Assembly (NCBI RefSeq): GCF_000346465.2
Contig: NC_034015.1
Coordinates: forward strand, 15,049,507 to 15,113,506
Reading direction: 5' to 3'
Length of the DNA: 64,000 nt
From: Prunus persica
Lineage: Eukaryota; Streptophyta; Magnoliopsida; Rosales; Rosaceae
Shown piece by piece: positions 50,183 to 61,264 of this stretch (position 1 is its first letter; every line of letters begins with the position of its first letter). The notes under the pieces are model-generated. The model was given only the letters and a program-made list of their open reading frames with translations, was not told the DNA's origin and did not search any database. Position numbers and translations under genes: made by a program.

Positions 50183-51679
50183 CTTGTTGAATAAGGTAGG
50201 GGTAGGGGCATCTTGTTGTTACTTCAAGAAAAAGAAATGCATTTAACGAATTTATAACCTTTTTTATTTGATTCACTTTCATTCGGATGTAGAAGAAGTG
50301 CAATGTAGCTTTCCATCCCTTTCCCAAAAGAACACAACCCAAAAAACAAAAAAAAAACACAAAAACAAGAACAAGAAGGAAAGCAACTACAATAGCAACA
50401 TTGAAGGCATGTCTCATGTGCACTTAGCAACGACCTGAAATTTCGAAAGCCCTGCCTCATTTTCTTCACTACAAAATAAACAAGGAACACACTTTCAACA
50501 AAATTAATAATTAATAATTAATAAGCAAGACACGTGTGACCAGCTCACGTAATATGGGCCTATATTAATATTATTTATTCCGAAACTAACTGCTCTATCT
50601 ATTTCTATTGGGTGTTAAAAAAATAAGAACCGACAGAATTTGTTTGCATCTATCTTTCTCGCCGCTGTTGGATCAACCCTTCTCCTCATTTTTGGTTCAA
50701 TGGAATGTCATTATGGACTAGATTAGTTAAAGCCACGTTTTAAATGTGCGTTTAAAACAACAGTAGAAAGATGCACTTGAAAGACTAGTTATATCGCACA
50801 CAAACATTGCGTAAAAGTACTAAACCCAACCACCCCAGCTATAGCTACCAGCAGAATCTTTACAAGCCTTTCATATCATATAGTAATGCGAGGTGATAGC
50901 CTCATTTCAACTGTTGTCTTCTAAATTCTTCTTTATTGGCTCCAAGGAAAAAAAAAATTGCAAGTTTTATGTTTACGGATCACATTATATTTTAAAAGAA
51001 AAGAGATTTGTGTGATATCATTTATACTAACTTTAAACGGTACATCTAAAATTAAACACACATAATATAATTTGAGTTGAATATACCACATCAGCATGTC
51101 ACTTGATTATCCGATACACACGAATGACCTCGTTCTAGATGATAAATAATTTTCTAAGCTCAAACTTCCAAGCCCAAGCAAAAAAAATCAAATGAGATAT
51201 TTTTGCTTCCCTGAAACAAGGAATAAAAATAGACGACGCAGTGCATATGGCAAGTTGCAACTTTAATAGATAAGCCGTAACTGCTGCAAATGGTGAGGGG
51301 TTGCCCAAAGCAGCAGTTGTATCCAACCAGTGGGCAGGGCAGCCAAGGCAGTTTGTATAAGCAGCATACTCTGTAACTTTTGCTCACAACAGAGGACCAA
51401 AAGCCACTGCAAACTGCAAGCTGCAAGCTCACTTTTAAGTCTGCATGCAGACTTTACTCAGCATCCGCAAGTTGGCACGTTTCTCCTTTAAACAATATTA
51501 TCAGCCTCCTCCTTTCTCTTCTGTCGGGCACCGCAGTTTCAGACTTGGAAGTTTGGTACCAACCACATAAACTTGCGAGTTACGATAAATTACTATATAA
51601 TACAGGAACATCTTTATACGGTGCTATTAATTTACGTATTATAATAGATACTTTAGTGTACAATTCTATGCAATCGTAA

Positions 51680-51840
51680 CAAAGACTTCACTGAAAAATT
51701 ATTCGTAAGTTATGATTTACGTGACAATAATACAATTTGATCGAAAAATTACTTATGAATTATAAACTATGCAATCGTGATATAATTTTTCCGAAATATT
51801 ATTTGTGAGTTACAAACTACGCTATAATTGACTGTTAGGA
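51680..51840. repeat. Diverged tandem repeats of about 55 bp
   Basis: Three related units share a GAAAAATTA(C/T)T motif, then GTGAGTTA-like and AAACTACGC-like sequence. They are degenerate but clearly serial. Confidence 0.55.
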
Positions 51841-54664
51841 TAAGTGATTGTAAAAGTAGTATGTTGATTGGTTAAAAAGCCAAAGCCGACACTCACGTGC
51901 TCCTAACAATGTAGTTGGAAGTGTGTTGACGATTGAAGGGCAGGTATGATGTCTACCCACTTGGGATAGTTGGAGGAGGCTTTGCAACCTTTTAACCCTT
52001 AACGAGCCTATGCATGTCTGCACCAGTTGAATAGAAGTTTGGTTCACTTCATCTGAACACACAGAATTTGTATGTGTGGGGGCCAGAGGCTAATAGGCCA
52101 AAGCTGATTCGGATTCCGGAATGTGTAATTGTCAAGCAAAATATAAGATGTCATATTGGAAAAATAAAAGGAAAAGAAAGAAATAAAAAAAGAATATACG
52201 GGGCATAAAGGCTGTACGTGAAACATGATGCCTGAATCCTGATGCGATTATTTTGTCCCATTTCCCCATCAATCAGTTGCCTTCCCTTGTACGTGTAATT
52301 TGCAACACAACACTTTACGAGTCGTCACTGAAATTAAGGCATCCAATCACTTTCCTGTGCCTATTCATGCGACATCGTTTTATGGATCCTAGAAGCATCA
52401 TCCATTCACATGCTATAATTACAACCCATGTGTGATGTGAAATTGTAAGAAGTTGTAGTGAGACTGTGAGAGAGAGAGAGAGAAAACAATCACATTCAAA
52501 TACTGTTAATTGGTTTTCTAATTTCCTTTTTTGATATTTTGTAAACTTAAGTTTGATATTCGGAATTTGGGAATTCGTCAAGAATCCTACTTGTAATTTT
52601 GTTTATTAATTATAAAAGGCACATATTGAAAACAATTTAGACAACTCACATATTGTTCCTTTTTTTTTTCTTCTTCTGTACTTTCATTTAGCTTGAAAGG
52701 TATATTAGTACTTTCTTGATTTGTTCATTTTTATCGCGAATTTCTCCTTAAGCTGATTAACCAAATAGCGATAGGTCAGTATCGCAAAAAATACATAAAA
52801 ATATATTCGCACATGCTTAATAATGTTTAGGGTTAACGGTGAAAACTGAGGAAGGGCAACCTCTAGTGTTTAGGGGATTGTTGTGACAATTGGTAAGCTT
52901 CAAAAAAACCTTAGCTAGCTAGCTCCACTTTTTTTTTTTAACGCCATATTCATATGAACAACTTGTGGTGACCATTTAATGAGGCCAAGGTTTAGATTGT
53001 CAACTGGCTAATGATCCTTTAAAGCATAATTTAGGCAGCAGTAACCTCCAATTTTCACATGCATGTGATGATTATGGGGCCGGAATGGTAGACATATTGA
53101 ATGGTACTAGTGGTTGTAGTTGCAAAGTAGGACCAACCTTCACACATGCAACGAAATTTGGGAGACGAAATATCTGAATCGCCGTCAAGAAATAAAAACA
53201 AAAGTGTCACAATATTTTCCTTGGGAAATTAAGTTATTATAAATTGTGGGATTTGTCGGTTCATGATGATATCACATAGTAGTAGCCCACGTGAGCCTTT
53301 TTTAGATACTCAGAACCAGTATGCTGATTCTTTATCTTGAAGCCGACGGTGCGACCACGGACCCCTTCAAGGGTCAATTCACCCAAATATGAGCCGTCGG
53401 TCCATAATTCATGTTTATAATTTTATAATATTAGCCACCGCACAACAGGAGCACAAAGGCAGATGGTGTGCAGTGCACCAAGTGCGGTCAAGGATGGATT
53501 GACAGTCAACGTCCGTGTAAAAAGCCAAGTGGGTCCCGCTAGGGGTTTTTCATTCAGCTTGTTGTGTTCATTTGATATGAGCTTCGAAAGGTGGCCGGTA
53601 GTGAGTTGCCAGTCGTGTTTGATTTGACCCTGCCTTGATGATTTTGGGGGAGTGAGTTGTTTGATTCTTCTGGTTGCAGCTGGGGTAGATTTAGACTCGA
53701 ATTTTGTATGGGGCCGAATACGATAAGAAAAGTTGGGCTCACAGCTGCCTTGTAGGTTTTGAATGTGATCAACCAACGATGGTTATGGGCTTGCTCTTTT
53801 CAGATATTTTGTGTTAAAGAAAATTAAAATCAAACGGGCGATCGCAAGTTGATCCACTAATAGCAAGGTGGTACGGATGATAGCGAAATTCTATAGTATG
53901 AATCTTCATATTAGTCGTATAATTATTTTATTAAATTTAAGTAAAGTTACTATTTAGATAAATTTTGTGACTAATATGAAAATCTATATATATGACACTC
54001 TCACCACAAAACGACTCATAAATGATGACCCTCAATTATGTGACTAAAGAAAGGAAAAGACTCTGTGGCGTAGAAGGAAATTGCACTTGCATGGAAGTTG
54101 ATTTTTTTAGCTCCTTCCCAAAGTCCATAATTTGACTTTCATTTAAGTCAACATCTACGTATTTGAGAAAAGCTTTGTATTCCAAAACTCTCTATTTTTT
54201 TGGGGTCTCATACGAAAATTCTTATGAAGGGGATGCTCCTTTTTTTCTTTTTCTTCTTCGCAACAACTATTGTTCGTTAGACTAAAATCAAGGATTCTCC
54301 GACAAATTGAGACTAATGTCATTAGATTAAATAGTCATTAATGGCCGTCTCATATCTTTAGACTATATATCGCTATTATTTATTATTCAGATTAAATAAC
54401 ATTAAAATTTAAAAAAAACAAAAAAAAACTCAACATAATGAAGTGGAGCAATTAAAAAGTTAGAAATCAAGGCCATACGGTATCTTTGGTCATCGTTGCA
54501 GCCCAAATTGAAACTCTAGGGTGGCCCATACAATAGATTCCGTTTGTTCAACTATCTAGGCCCACAAGGTTTCTAAAACGTTTTAGTCACTCTCTGGTTT
54601 ACAAGCCCAAGATTGTGCCTATGTAGCTTGTTGCCATATTCATCTACTTTTTATATATACAAGC

Positions 54665-54750
54665 GTTATTGAGGGAGAAAGGTTTTATCGCACACGCTAT
54701 CAAGATGTCATGATAGTTCGAACTTGAAACAACGGTTCTAGAAGTCAATG
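54665..54750 (-). mobile_element. SINE-like element (family B), inverted copy
   Basis: Read on the minus strand, GTTTCAAGTTCGAAC is followed by ATCATGACATCTTGATAGCG. This parallels 14260-14303 (CTCAAGTTCAAACCGTCATG and the bases after it). Box B is clear and box A is not. Confidence 0.45.
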
Positions 54751-55410
54751 CCCTTTCTTTAGTATATTATTTTGGGTATAAATTTTGGTTAGGAAGTTGC
54801 TGCTCAAATAGCGTTATTATACCTACGTAGTCCTATTTGGGAAGGATGCTACAATAATAGTCCTATTGGAGACGAGCACCATAGCAGCTTTAGAAGAGAA
54901 TCTTGAGCTAGGTCAAACTTGCAAAAGAAGTATGGTTCCCCAAAAGTGGAACTGGATTGACATGCCCTGATGAAGCAATGACTAAAGATTATAAGATCCT
55001 ACTTATTATTTTTTAAACCCAGCTTTATGTTTTGAATTTTGATTAACATACTTCAAAAGTTTGAAGCACTCACAGTTTGTTCTGCCACAGTTAATGATTA
55101 ATTTATAGCAAACCGCAATTGGATGAGAAAGGTGGTTGAAATTGAATGGAGTTGGTGGAAGGCAGTTAAGATAGTTAAGAACAGTTAAAAACCCTCCAAA
55201 AACATTAACCAATCATCATAACACCACATTAATTTACCATAGCAAATCACAATCTTAACAAAACACTTTCTGCAGCAAACAAGTAGATGCCGACGACAAT
55301 GCCATTGAACAAAACAAACAAACAGCCTCAAACCTTAAAACCCAGAACTTAAGTTACTAATTAAAACTCAGCCCAACCAATCCAGCAAGCTAAAAACACC
55401 TGCAGTTCGA

Positions 55411-55818
55411 TCACCGTCTGCATCTGGCGATCCTAGAGCAGCCTCGGGTGTACGGACGAACAGGGCCTCTGGCTTTGAAGCAGTTGTGGGTGTAATAAGA
55501 CCTCCCTGACCTCGGCGGGCAGGGGATGCGGTTGGCCGAGAGAGCCCCGTACGAAATGTAGTACTTCATCCTCCGCCAGAACAGAGATCTGCGTGCGTAC
55601 CCATGTTCTATGTCCAGCTCCATGTCCTCGCCGCCGTCTTCCTCCGCCTCCTCATCGAGCTCGTCGTAGAGTGGTAACATTGTGGAGCTAGGCCACTCCA
55701 GAGCCTCTGCCACCAACTTCAAGCTGGTCTCTTCAATCTGAGCGCTGACAAATGGACCCAAGTAGAGAAAAAGCAGGAAGAAACAGAGGAGGAGGTTGGG
55801 TTGGGTTGCAGAAGCCAT
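55411..55818 (-). CDS. RALF34: RALF34-type peptide hormone precursor
   Basis: Intronless precursor of 135 residues for a secreted rapid-alkalinization-factor peptide. Family peptides signal through receptor kinases of the FERONIA/THESEUS group. A signal peptide covers about residues 1-26 (LLLCFFLLFLYLGPFVSA). An acidic propeptide follows (DELDEEAEEDGGEDMELD). The subtilase-type cleavage site RRSL is at 76-79. The mature part has YISY (87-90), which is needed for receptor binding in the family, GALSANRIPCPPRSG, and four cysteines at 100, 113, 127 and 133. The mature sequence resembles RALF34 rather than RALF1-like members. The start ATG (MASATQPN) begins a good signal peptide. A Harbinger-like element lies 400 bases upstream. 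Confidence 0.95.
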   Translation of the reverse strand: MASATQPNLLLCFFLLFLYLGPFVSAQIEETSLKLVAEALEWPSSTMLPLYDELDEEAEEDGGEDMELDIEHGYARRSLFWRRMKYYISYGALSANRIPCPPRSGRSYYTHNCFKARGPVRPYTRGCSRIARCRR

Positions 55819-56214
55819 GGAAATTCACAGATAGAGAAAGTGGTGAAGTGGGTTTTTGTGGGTTTTTTAATTTGTATCTGAAATGATCTATGAAAATCAA
55901 TCTAAGGTAGATTTGGGGTTTACATTGGAGGCAATGGGGCCAAGGGTCACATGTGAGAGTGAGCTGAAAGGAGCAGGATTGGGTTACAGCTGGGGTTCAT
56001 CAATGTACCGGCTATAGCGTGTCTGGGTTTTCGTGTTTTATCGGTGGGGTAGGTTTGGGTGTGGCAGGGTGTAGAGGTAGGGAGATTGAAGTTGGCGTGG
56101 GATTTGAGGGATATGGAACTTGAGCGGGGTCTACACGGAGTTGTGTAGTATGATTCGTCAGGTGTTTTGTGCGAGACTGAGGCGCGGGATATTATAGTGT
56201 TTGTTTGGGGTGTA
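55819..56214. other. RALF34 proximal upstream region
   Basis: About 400 bases between the RALF34 start codon and the transposon edge. No clear TATA box was seen. A 108-codon open frame (55947-56273, minus) crosses into the transposon and has no family resemblance. Confidence 0.5.
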
Positions 56215-57396
56215 TAAGAGCAACTCCACCCATTTGCCCTTAGCCATGGCAAGGGGGGAGCTAGGGCAGGCACTATTCACGTGAATAGTGGTTGCCCTTG
56301 CAAATAGTATTTTGAGTTTCCACCCATTGCCATGGCTAAGGGCAATTACTATTCATTTTTTTGTTTTTTCACAACTTTTTTTTACTTAAATAATTAATTT
56401 GGATAATATTTTCGGATAAGATTTTTGGGTTCCTACGTGTCAATACTATTCATATCGGATAAGATTTTATTTTATTAGTTGTATTGGTTGGTATTCATTT
56501 AAAAAAAAAAATTAGGATTTGGTGTTAAAAGTGAAGAGTATTGGTTGGTATTTATAGACACGGGCGGACCCATAATTTTTTTAGCGGAGGTGCAATATTG
56601 GCTAAGTATGAAAAATGGTTTTTCGGAATAATTATTTTCTCAAGATAATTTTTGGCGGCTTTTATTCCTTACACATCAAATAAGAAAACTTGATTTTATG
56701 GGATTTTAATATGAAGTATATATTGACTTAATGAGCCATCATTTTTAGCCTAAATCGTATTTTGCACTAAAACCGATTTTTCATATTTTGATTTGGTGGG
56801 AATTTGATTTTCTAGTATTTTTATTTGAATCCAAATGGGGGGTACTTCCTTATTTACATTGTAAACTTAAGTAAATGGAGTAATATAAAAATAAATTAAA
56901 GTAAAAGGACAAAGACATTTACTTAAATGTTGAAAATGGAAATAAGGTATAGAGGAAAATGTTGAGTAAAGAGTGAATAATAGTAGAAGTATAATGAAAT
57001 GTATGAGGATTGGTGTTGAAAGTGAAGGGTATTGATAGGTATTTATAGAAAAAAAATATCAGAATTTTTTAGAATTTTTTAAAAATATTTACGATTTTTT
57101 TTCATATTTTTATTGCCCAAAAAAGCCTCAGCCGTTGGATTAATTTGGAGAAGCAGATCGGAAGGCTGGGGAGGCGACACGTGGCAGCGTACCTTGGACC
57201 TGGCGCGCTGACGTCAGCGTGACGCGAGGCTGACGTCAGCAACACGCGAGTTGGACCTCGGGCTGGTCTCGCCTTCGGGCTGGCCCGAGTTGGTGGGTCC
57301 CACACCACCCCCGGGCCTGGGCTGTACGCTGGAGCGACTTTTTTTTTTTTTCCTGCCCTCGCCTCGGGCTGGGCTCCCTCGCTGGAGCTGCTCTAA
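56215..57396. mobile_element. Non-autonomous PIF/Harbinger-like element
   Basis: The ends are GAGCAACTCCA (from 56218) and the inverted TGGAGCTGCTC (to 57393), flanked on both sides by TAA (56215-56217, 57394-57396). A 3-bp TWA duplication plus GAGCA-type ends is typical of PIF/Harbinger (Tourist-like) elements. The 1,176-bp body has no transposase frame. It carries internal direct repeats (GTATTGGTTGGTATTTATAG near 56539-56558, similar near 57028-57048), a GC-rich end, and a compound palindrome at 56236-56343. Confidence 0.65.
56236..56343. repeat. Nested inverted repeats inside the Harbinger-like element
   Basis: GCCCTTAGCCATGGCAA (56236-56252) pairs with TTGCCATGGCTAAGGGC (56327-56343), 17 bp without mismatch. 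Between them lies a perfect 20-bp palindrome (56271-56290) centred on a G-box, CACTATTCACGTGAATAGTG. Confidence 0.9.
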
Positions 57397-57879
57397 GACA
57401 GGTTCGGAATACGACATTAAAATTTGGTGTTTAGTGTACGCGGCTGGTCGGAATATGTTGTCGTCGGTCAGTTTTTTTTAATTTTTTTTTTGTTTATTTA
57501 TTTGTATTATTGTTTAACCAAGTAAACTTTTAAGAAAAAAGTTGGTCCTAAATTCATTAATATAAAAAGAAAACAATTTCCCTATTCATTTGAAATAAAA
57601 CAAATTGACTTAAGATTAGAAGGGAAAGTTGTATATAATTGGAAGCTTGATCATCTTTATTAGGAGAAGAACATAGCTTAGCTAAGGTTCTCCTTTGATT
57701 TGGGTTGCACTTGGTTCAACTTCCTCCCTCCTAGTCCTAGCCTTGTTAGGGTGTTTAGGTCAAGCCACTTGGGCTAGTTTATCTTCTTTTGTTTTGGTTT
57801 GGGCTTTTGAGCCCCAATTTCAATTTCAACAAAAGAAAGTTGTATAGAATTGTGATAAAGCCAAAAATTGTTTTTTTTG

Positions 57880-57975
57880 GCACAAGCGATATTAGGAGAG
57901 GAGATATCTGGACACAAGACCTCGGGTTCAAGAATAACTACTCTTAAAACACTTAAACTACAAGTCCCTTGCAGA
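57880..57975 (-). mobile_element. SINE-like element, minus strand
   Basis: On the minus strand a tRNA-like segment (TAGTTTAAGTG, then TTGAACCCGAGGTC) is followed by CTAATATCGCTTGTGCC and an A-run. This layout suits a tRNA-derived SINE. Target duplications were not found. Confidence 0.45.
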
Positions 57976-58609
57976 CTAAATGGTATGAAAACATGAAAAG
58001 ATACAACGTAAAATCCGTTTATGGCCTTCGGCAACAAAAAACAAAAATCCCATTTATGGGCTTGGGCTGAGTTTGTGCTATACTATTTCTGGCCTCTGCC
58101 CAACAACATTGAGCAGTTATTAGAGGGGGATTGCTACAGATTGGCCGAGGCTCCTTTGCAACCCTTACGGGGCCTATAAATATATGAGCAGTGGGCTTTA
58201 TAACCCAATAAGATATTGGGCCATATAATTTGCCAATATAACTGAATTTTGTGTAAATTATAACGAAGTCCTGTGTCTTATATTATCTTTCTAATTTTGT
58301 TTTTGGTATGATATATATGTCTTTATAAGTTTATATAGAATTGTTTAGTGCTTCATGCTTATCAGCACCATGACTTTATGAAGCTGAAGACAGTTCCTGT
58401 AGCCAAAGTGCCCATAGACTCCATTATAGCTCCAGATTAGCATGATTTGATTTGAACTCAGAAGTGGTCCATTCTATCTCATTGTTTTTATTATCAGGGA
58501 TTGCCTCCCACTCCTCTCTTCTGTGCAAGAAACAAAGATAGCAGAAACTCAAAACAACCAACAACAACACACATGCGCTACCCTAGTCTCAAACAGATGA
58601 GAGAGTAAG

Positions 58610-58865
58610 TATTAATAAGGGCAATGTTACTCGAACACTTCCCTTTTCTCATTATGGATTATTTCCGCATGCCCGTTTAGCACTACTTTTATAAGAAACA
58701 TTTATGCTCATAAGTGTCTTACTTAGAAGCGCTTTTATTAAGAAGGACAATGTTATTCGAGCACTTTCATTTTCTCATTTTGCATTCTTTCCACATGCCC
58801 ATTTAGAATTGTTTTTGTAAGAAACACTTGTGCTCGTAAGTGTCTTTCTTAGAAGCGTTTTTATT
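58610..58865. repeat. Two-copy 127-bp tandem duplication
   Basis: The phrase CAATGTTACTCGAACACTT (58622) returns as CAATGTTATTCGAGCACTT (58749), and the rest of each copy aligns with about 85% identity by eye. Confidence 0.8.
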
Positions 58866-60898
58866 AAGAGAGTGTCAAAATTGTTTTGGTAAAAATCCAA
58901 ATAATTCTTGAAAAATGTACTTTTATGACCAATAAGCATTTTATGCCAAGCGAAGTTTGAACATCAAATCAAGAACTTCCCCATTAGTAATCCATAATGT
59001 ATGCAATTGCAAGCTATTAGGATAATTAAGACAAGGTCGGTGGTGCATGGAGATTAAAACTAGTTACTCTAGGCTGTGCCTAGCTATCAATCCCAAAGCA
59101 ATGGGAGAACTTCCCCATTTAAAAAAAGCAACTGTTGATTTTTGTACTTGCTACAAGTTGAATTTTGATTTTGAGGGCCTTGTAGGCACCGTCACTAAGA
59201 TTCCTCACTGACTAATTTCAACAAGTACGGTTACGAAAAGCACTTGTGTTGCTTTCAATTATCATCAATAGGTAAGAAAAAGGTTTCTTGAGCAATAATG
59301 TTAATATGAGAACTTCAAGCAAGACAATATGAGAGGAAGCAAATTCAACAGTAGCTGTTGGCCTGTGCAATTGAGGTGCAAAGTAAAACTTTTTTCTTAA
59401 ATGCTTTTAGGCTTAAGAATATCATAGGGAGACAGAGAGAGCGATAGCTTGTACTGAAAATTGGGACCACTTTCTGAGCAATTTTATTATCTGCTCAAGA
59501 TTCTTTTCTGTTGATAACAATTGTTTTCTCTTTCTCACTCTCCAATCTTTTTTTTTTTTTTTTCATAACCTATACACCAACTCTCTGAAGCAGAGGAGGC
59601 AAGGTTAAAATCTTCACATCTGTTTTACAGAAGAGAGTCTTTGCACGCATGCAGTAGAAGAACCCAACAAGAAGAAGAAAAAAGAAAAAAGAAAAGAGAA
59701 AAAAGCATGAGTAATTCTGATATGGTAGGAAATTGTAAAAAGAAAAAAGTACCCAGAAAACCCAACCAAAAAAGATGATGTGATGTGGTAGAAAATTGGA
59801 GTATTGATTGAATGGTTTCTGTTCTGATCATGGAATTCAAAATTCCCTTTCCAACTTTTATCTGTCTCGCACTGTGCTCAGTTTTTCAAGCCAGCAATCT
59901 CCATCTGCTTTTACGTCACATCAGATTTACTAATCTTAATTAGTTACCATGTCCATGGAAACTGCAAAAGGGTTTGCTCTGTATAAAGTTTGTTGCTATT
60001 AGTTAGCAAGGAAGAAGACATTTAATACTTTTTACCAGTTGGTGAAAAATGAAAAGAAAATCAAAGATAAAGAAGAAAAAAGAGTTGTTTCTGGGAAGCA
60101 ATCACCATCACCGTCAGTTCCTAATCCACCTTGGGAAGTGTGCCAATACCAGACAGCAGCAGCGCACAACAGGATCAGGATACTGCAAATTACAATTCCA
60201 CCCCAAGGTGGAAGAATACTGCACAAGTAGGCCCCAACCCCACTTCACCCCAAAAAGACTTTCTTATCCCGGTTTCATTGTCACCTTCTTCCTATCTCTC
60301 TACAGTATATCACTTATCAAAAAAGAAGAGATATAGGAAAAAGAAGCAATAAAATGAGAGTATGAAAGTATTTCTCCACTTCATCCATCACCTGAAAAAA
60401 AAAAAAAAAAGAAGAAAGAAGGGGCAATAAAACGAGGTTATGGAAGTATTTCTCCACTTCACCCACCAGAATATGTCAACGCCGGTGGCTTATTCCAGTG
60501 ACAGCCACATTCAATTGGGTATTAATATTTTAAAGCTGGTATAGCTAAACTCTGGGAGGCTGGGGTTATGTTATTTTATTTTCTGACACATTTCATGTGA
60601 CTGTGGGTACCTAATTCATCTTTTTGTGTTCATAAAGTAAATATTTTTTAGGCAAAGCAATGGCCTTTCAGTCAAAGAGATCATATAGTTCATGCACCTT
60701 CATTCAATTAGTGCTCTACCCTTAATCTCATATACTCCTTGCATCTTTGACCATTTGTTGATCAGAACCAAATGATCGGATGGTTGATGAGAATACTTCA
60801 TTGAGATAGCCCTACATGATGGGCGGTCTCTATCATATTCATTAATGCATTCATAAATGAGTTTTCTTGAATATTTCTACAGGTTTCCATTGATACAC

Positions 60899-60950
60899 AC
60901 ACACACATATATATATATATATCTCAAATGTTTACAACTTGCTATATAAA
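60899..60950 (+). promoter_or_regulatory. HECATE promoter: AC/AT repeat and TATA box
   Basis: A short AC then AT repeat (60899-60922) precedes CTATATAAA (60942-60950). This predicts a leader of about 285 bases before the ATG at 61265. Confidence 0.55.
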
Positions 60951-61264
60951 GTCCTTCCCACTTACAAGTGAAGCCTGCTGGATTCTGTAATTGGGTTTTT
61001 CCCAGTATTTAAAATCATTCTCAACTTTCCTTCACTATTTTATTCACTTGCTTTCAACTTTCCTCCATCTCCTTATCCCTGTCACTGCACAACACATCTC
61101 ATATATACAACCCTAAAGTCCCTCCTCTCTCCTCAGCTCCCCCATACCTCTGTTTTCTCTGTTTCTCATCACATTATTTCCAGTCTGTGTTCTGCACCCA
61201 CTTCCCCATCTTTCAATAGAACTGTGTGTGTTTGTGTGTGGTTTAAGAAAAAGTCTGGGTGGCC

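Larger units (their letters stand above)
49187..55410. other. Gene-poor 6.2-kb region, MAPKKK to RALF34
   Basis: No supported gene. It holds a six-copy ACTTGGGCA repeat (49339-49464), a TCCCTC hexamer run (50139-50182), diverged repeats at 51680-51840, and an inverted SINE-like copy at 54665-54750. The 117-codon open frame at 53423-53776 (-) has no recognisable family and no clear gene context. Confidence 0.55.
57397..60940. other. Intergenic region, transposon to HECATE gene
   Basis: No gene seen. It holds a SINE-like tail (57880-57975), a two-copy 127-bp tandem duplication (58610-58865), and AT-rich DNA with homopolymers. Confidence 0.55.

Noticed and set aside
53423..53776. 117-codon minus-strand open frame
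   Set aside because: No recognisable domain or signal peptide, and an overlapping frame is almost as long.
55947..56273. 108-codon minus-strand open frame upstream of RALF34
   Set aside because: It crosses the edge of the Harbinger-like element, so it cannot be an old conserved gene.
57102..57481. Overlapping open frames in a GC-rich segment
   Set aside because: They lie in or cross the GC-rich end of the Harbinger-like element, and the peptides are low-complexity Arg/Pro/Gly-rich.
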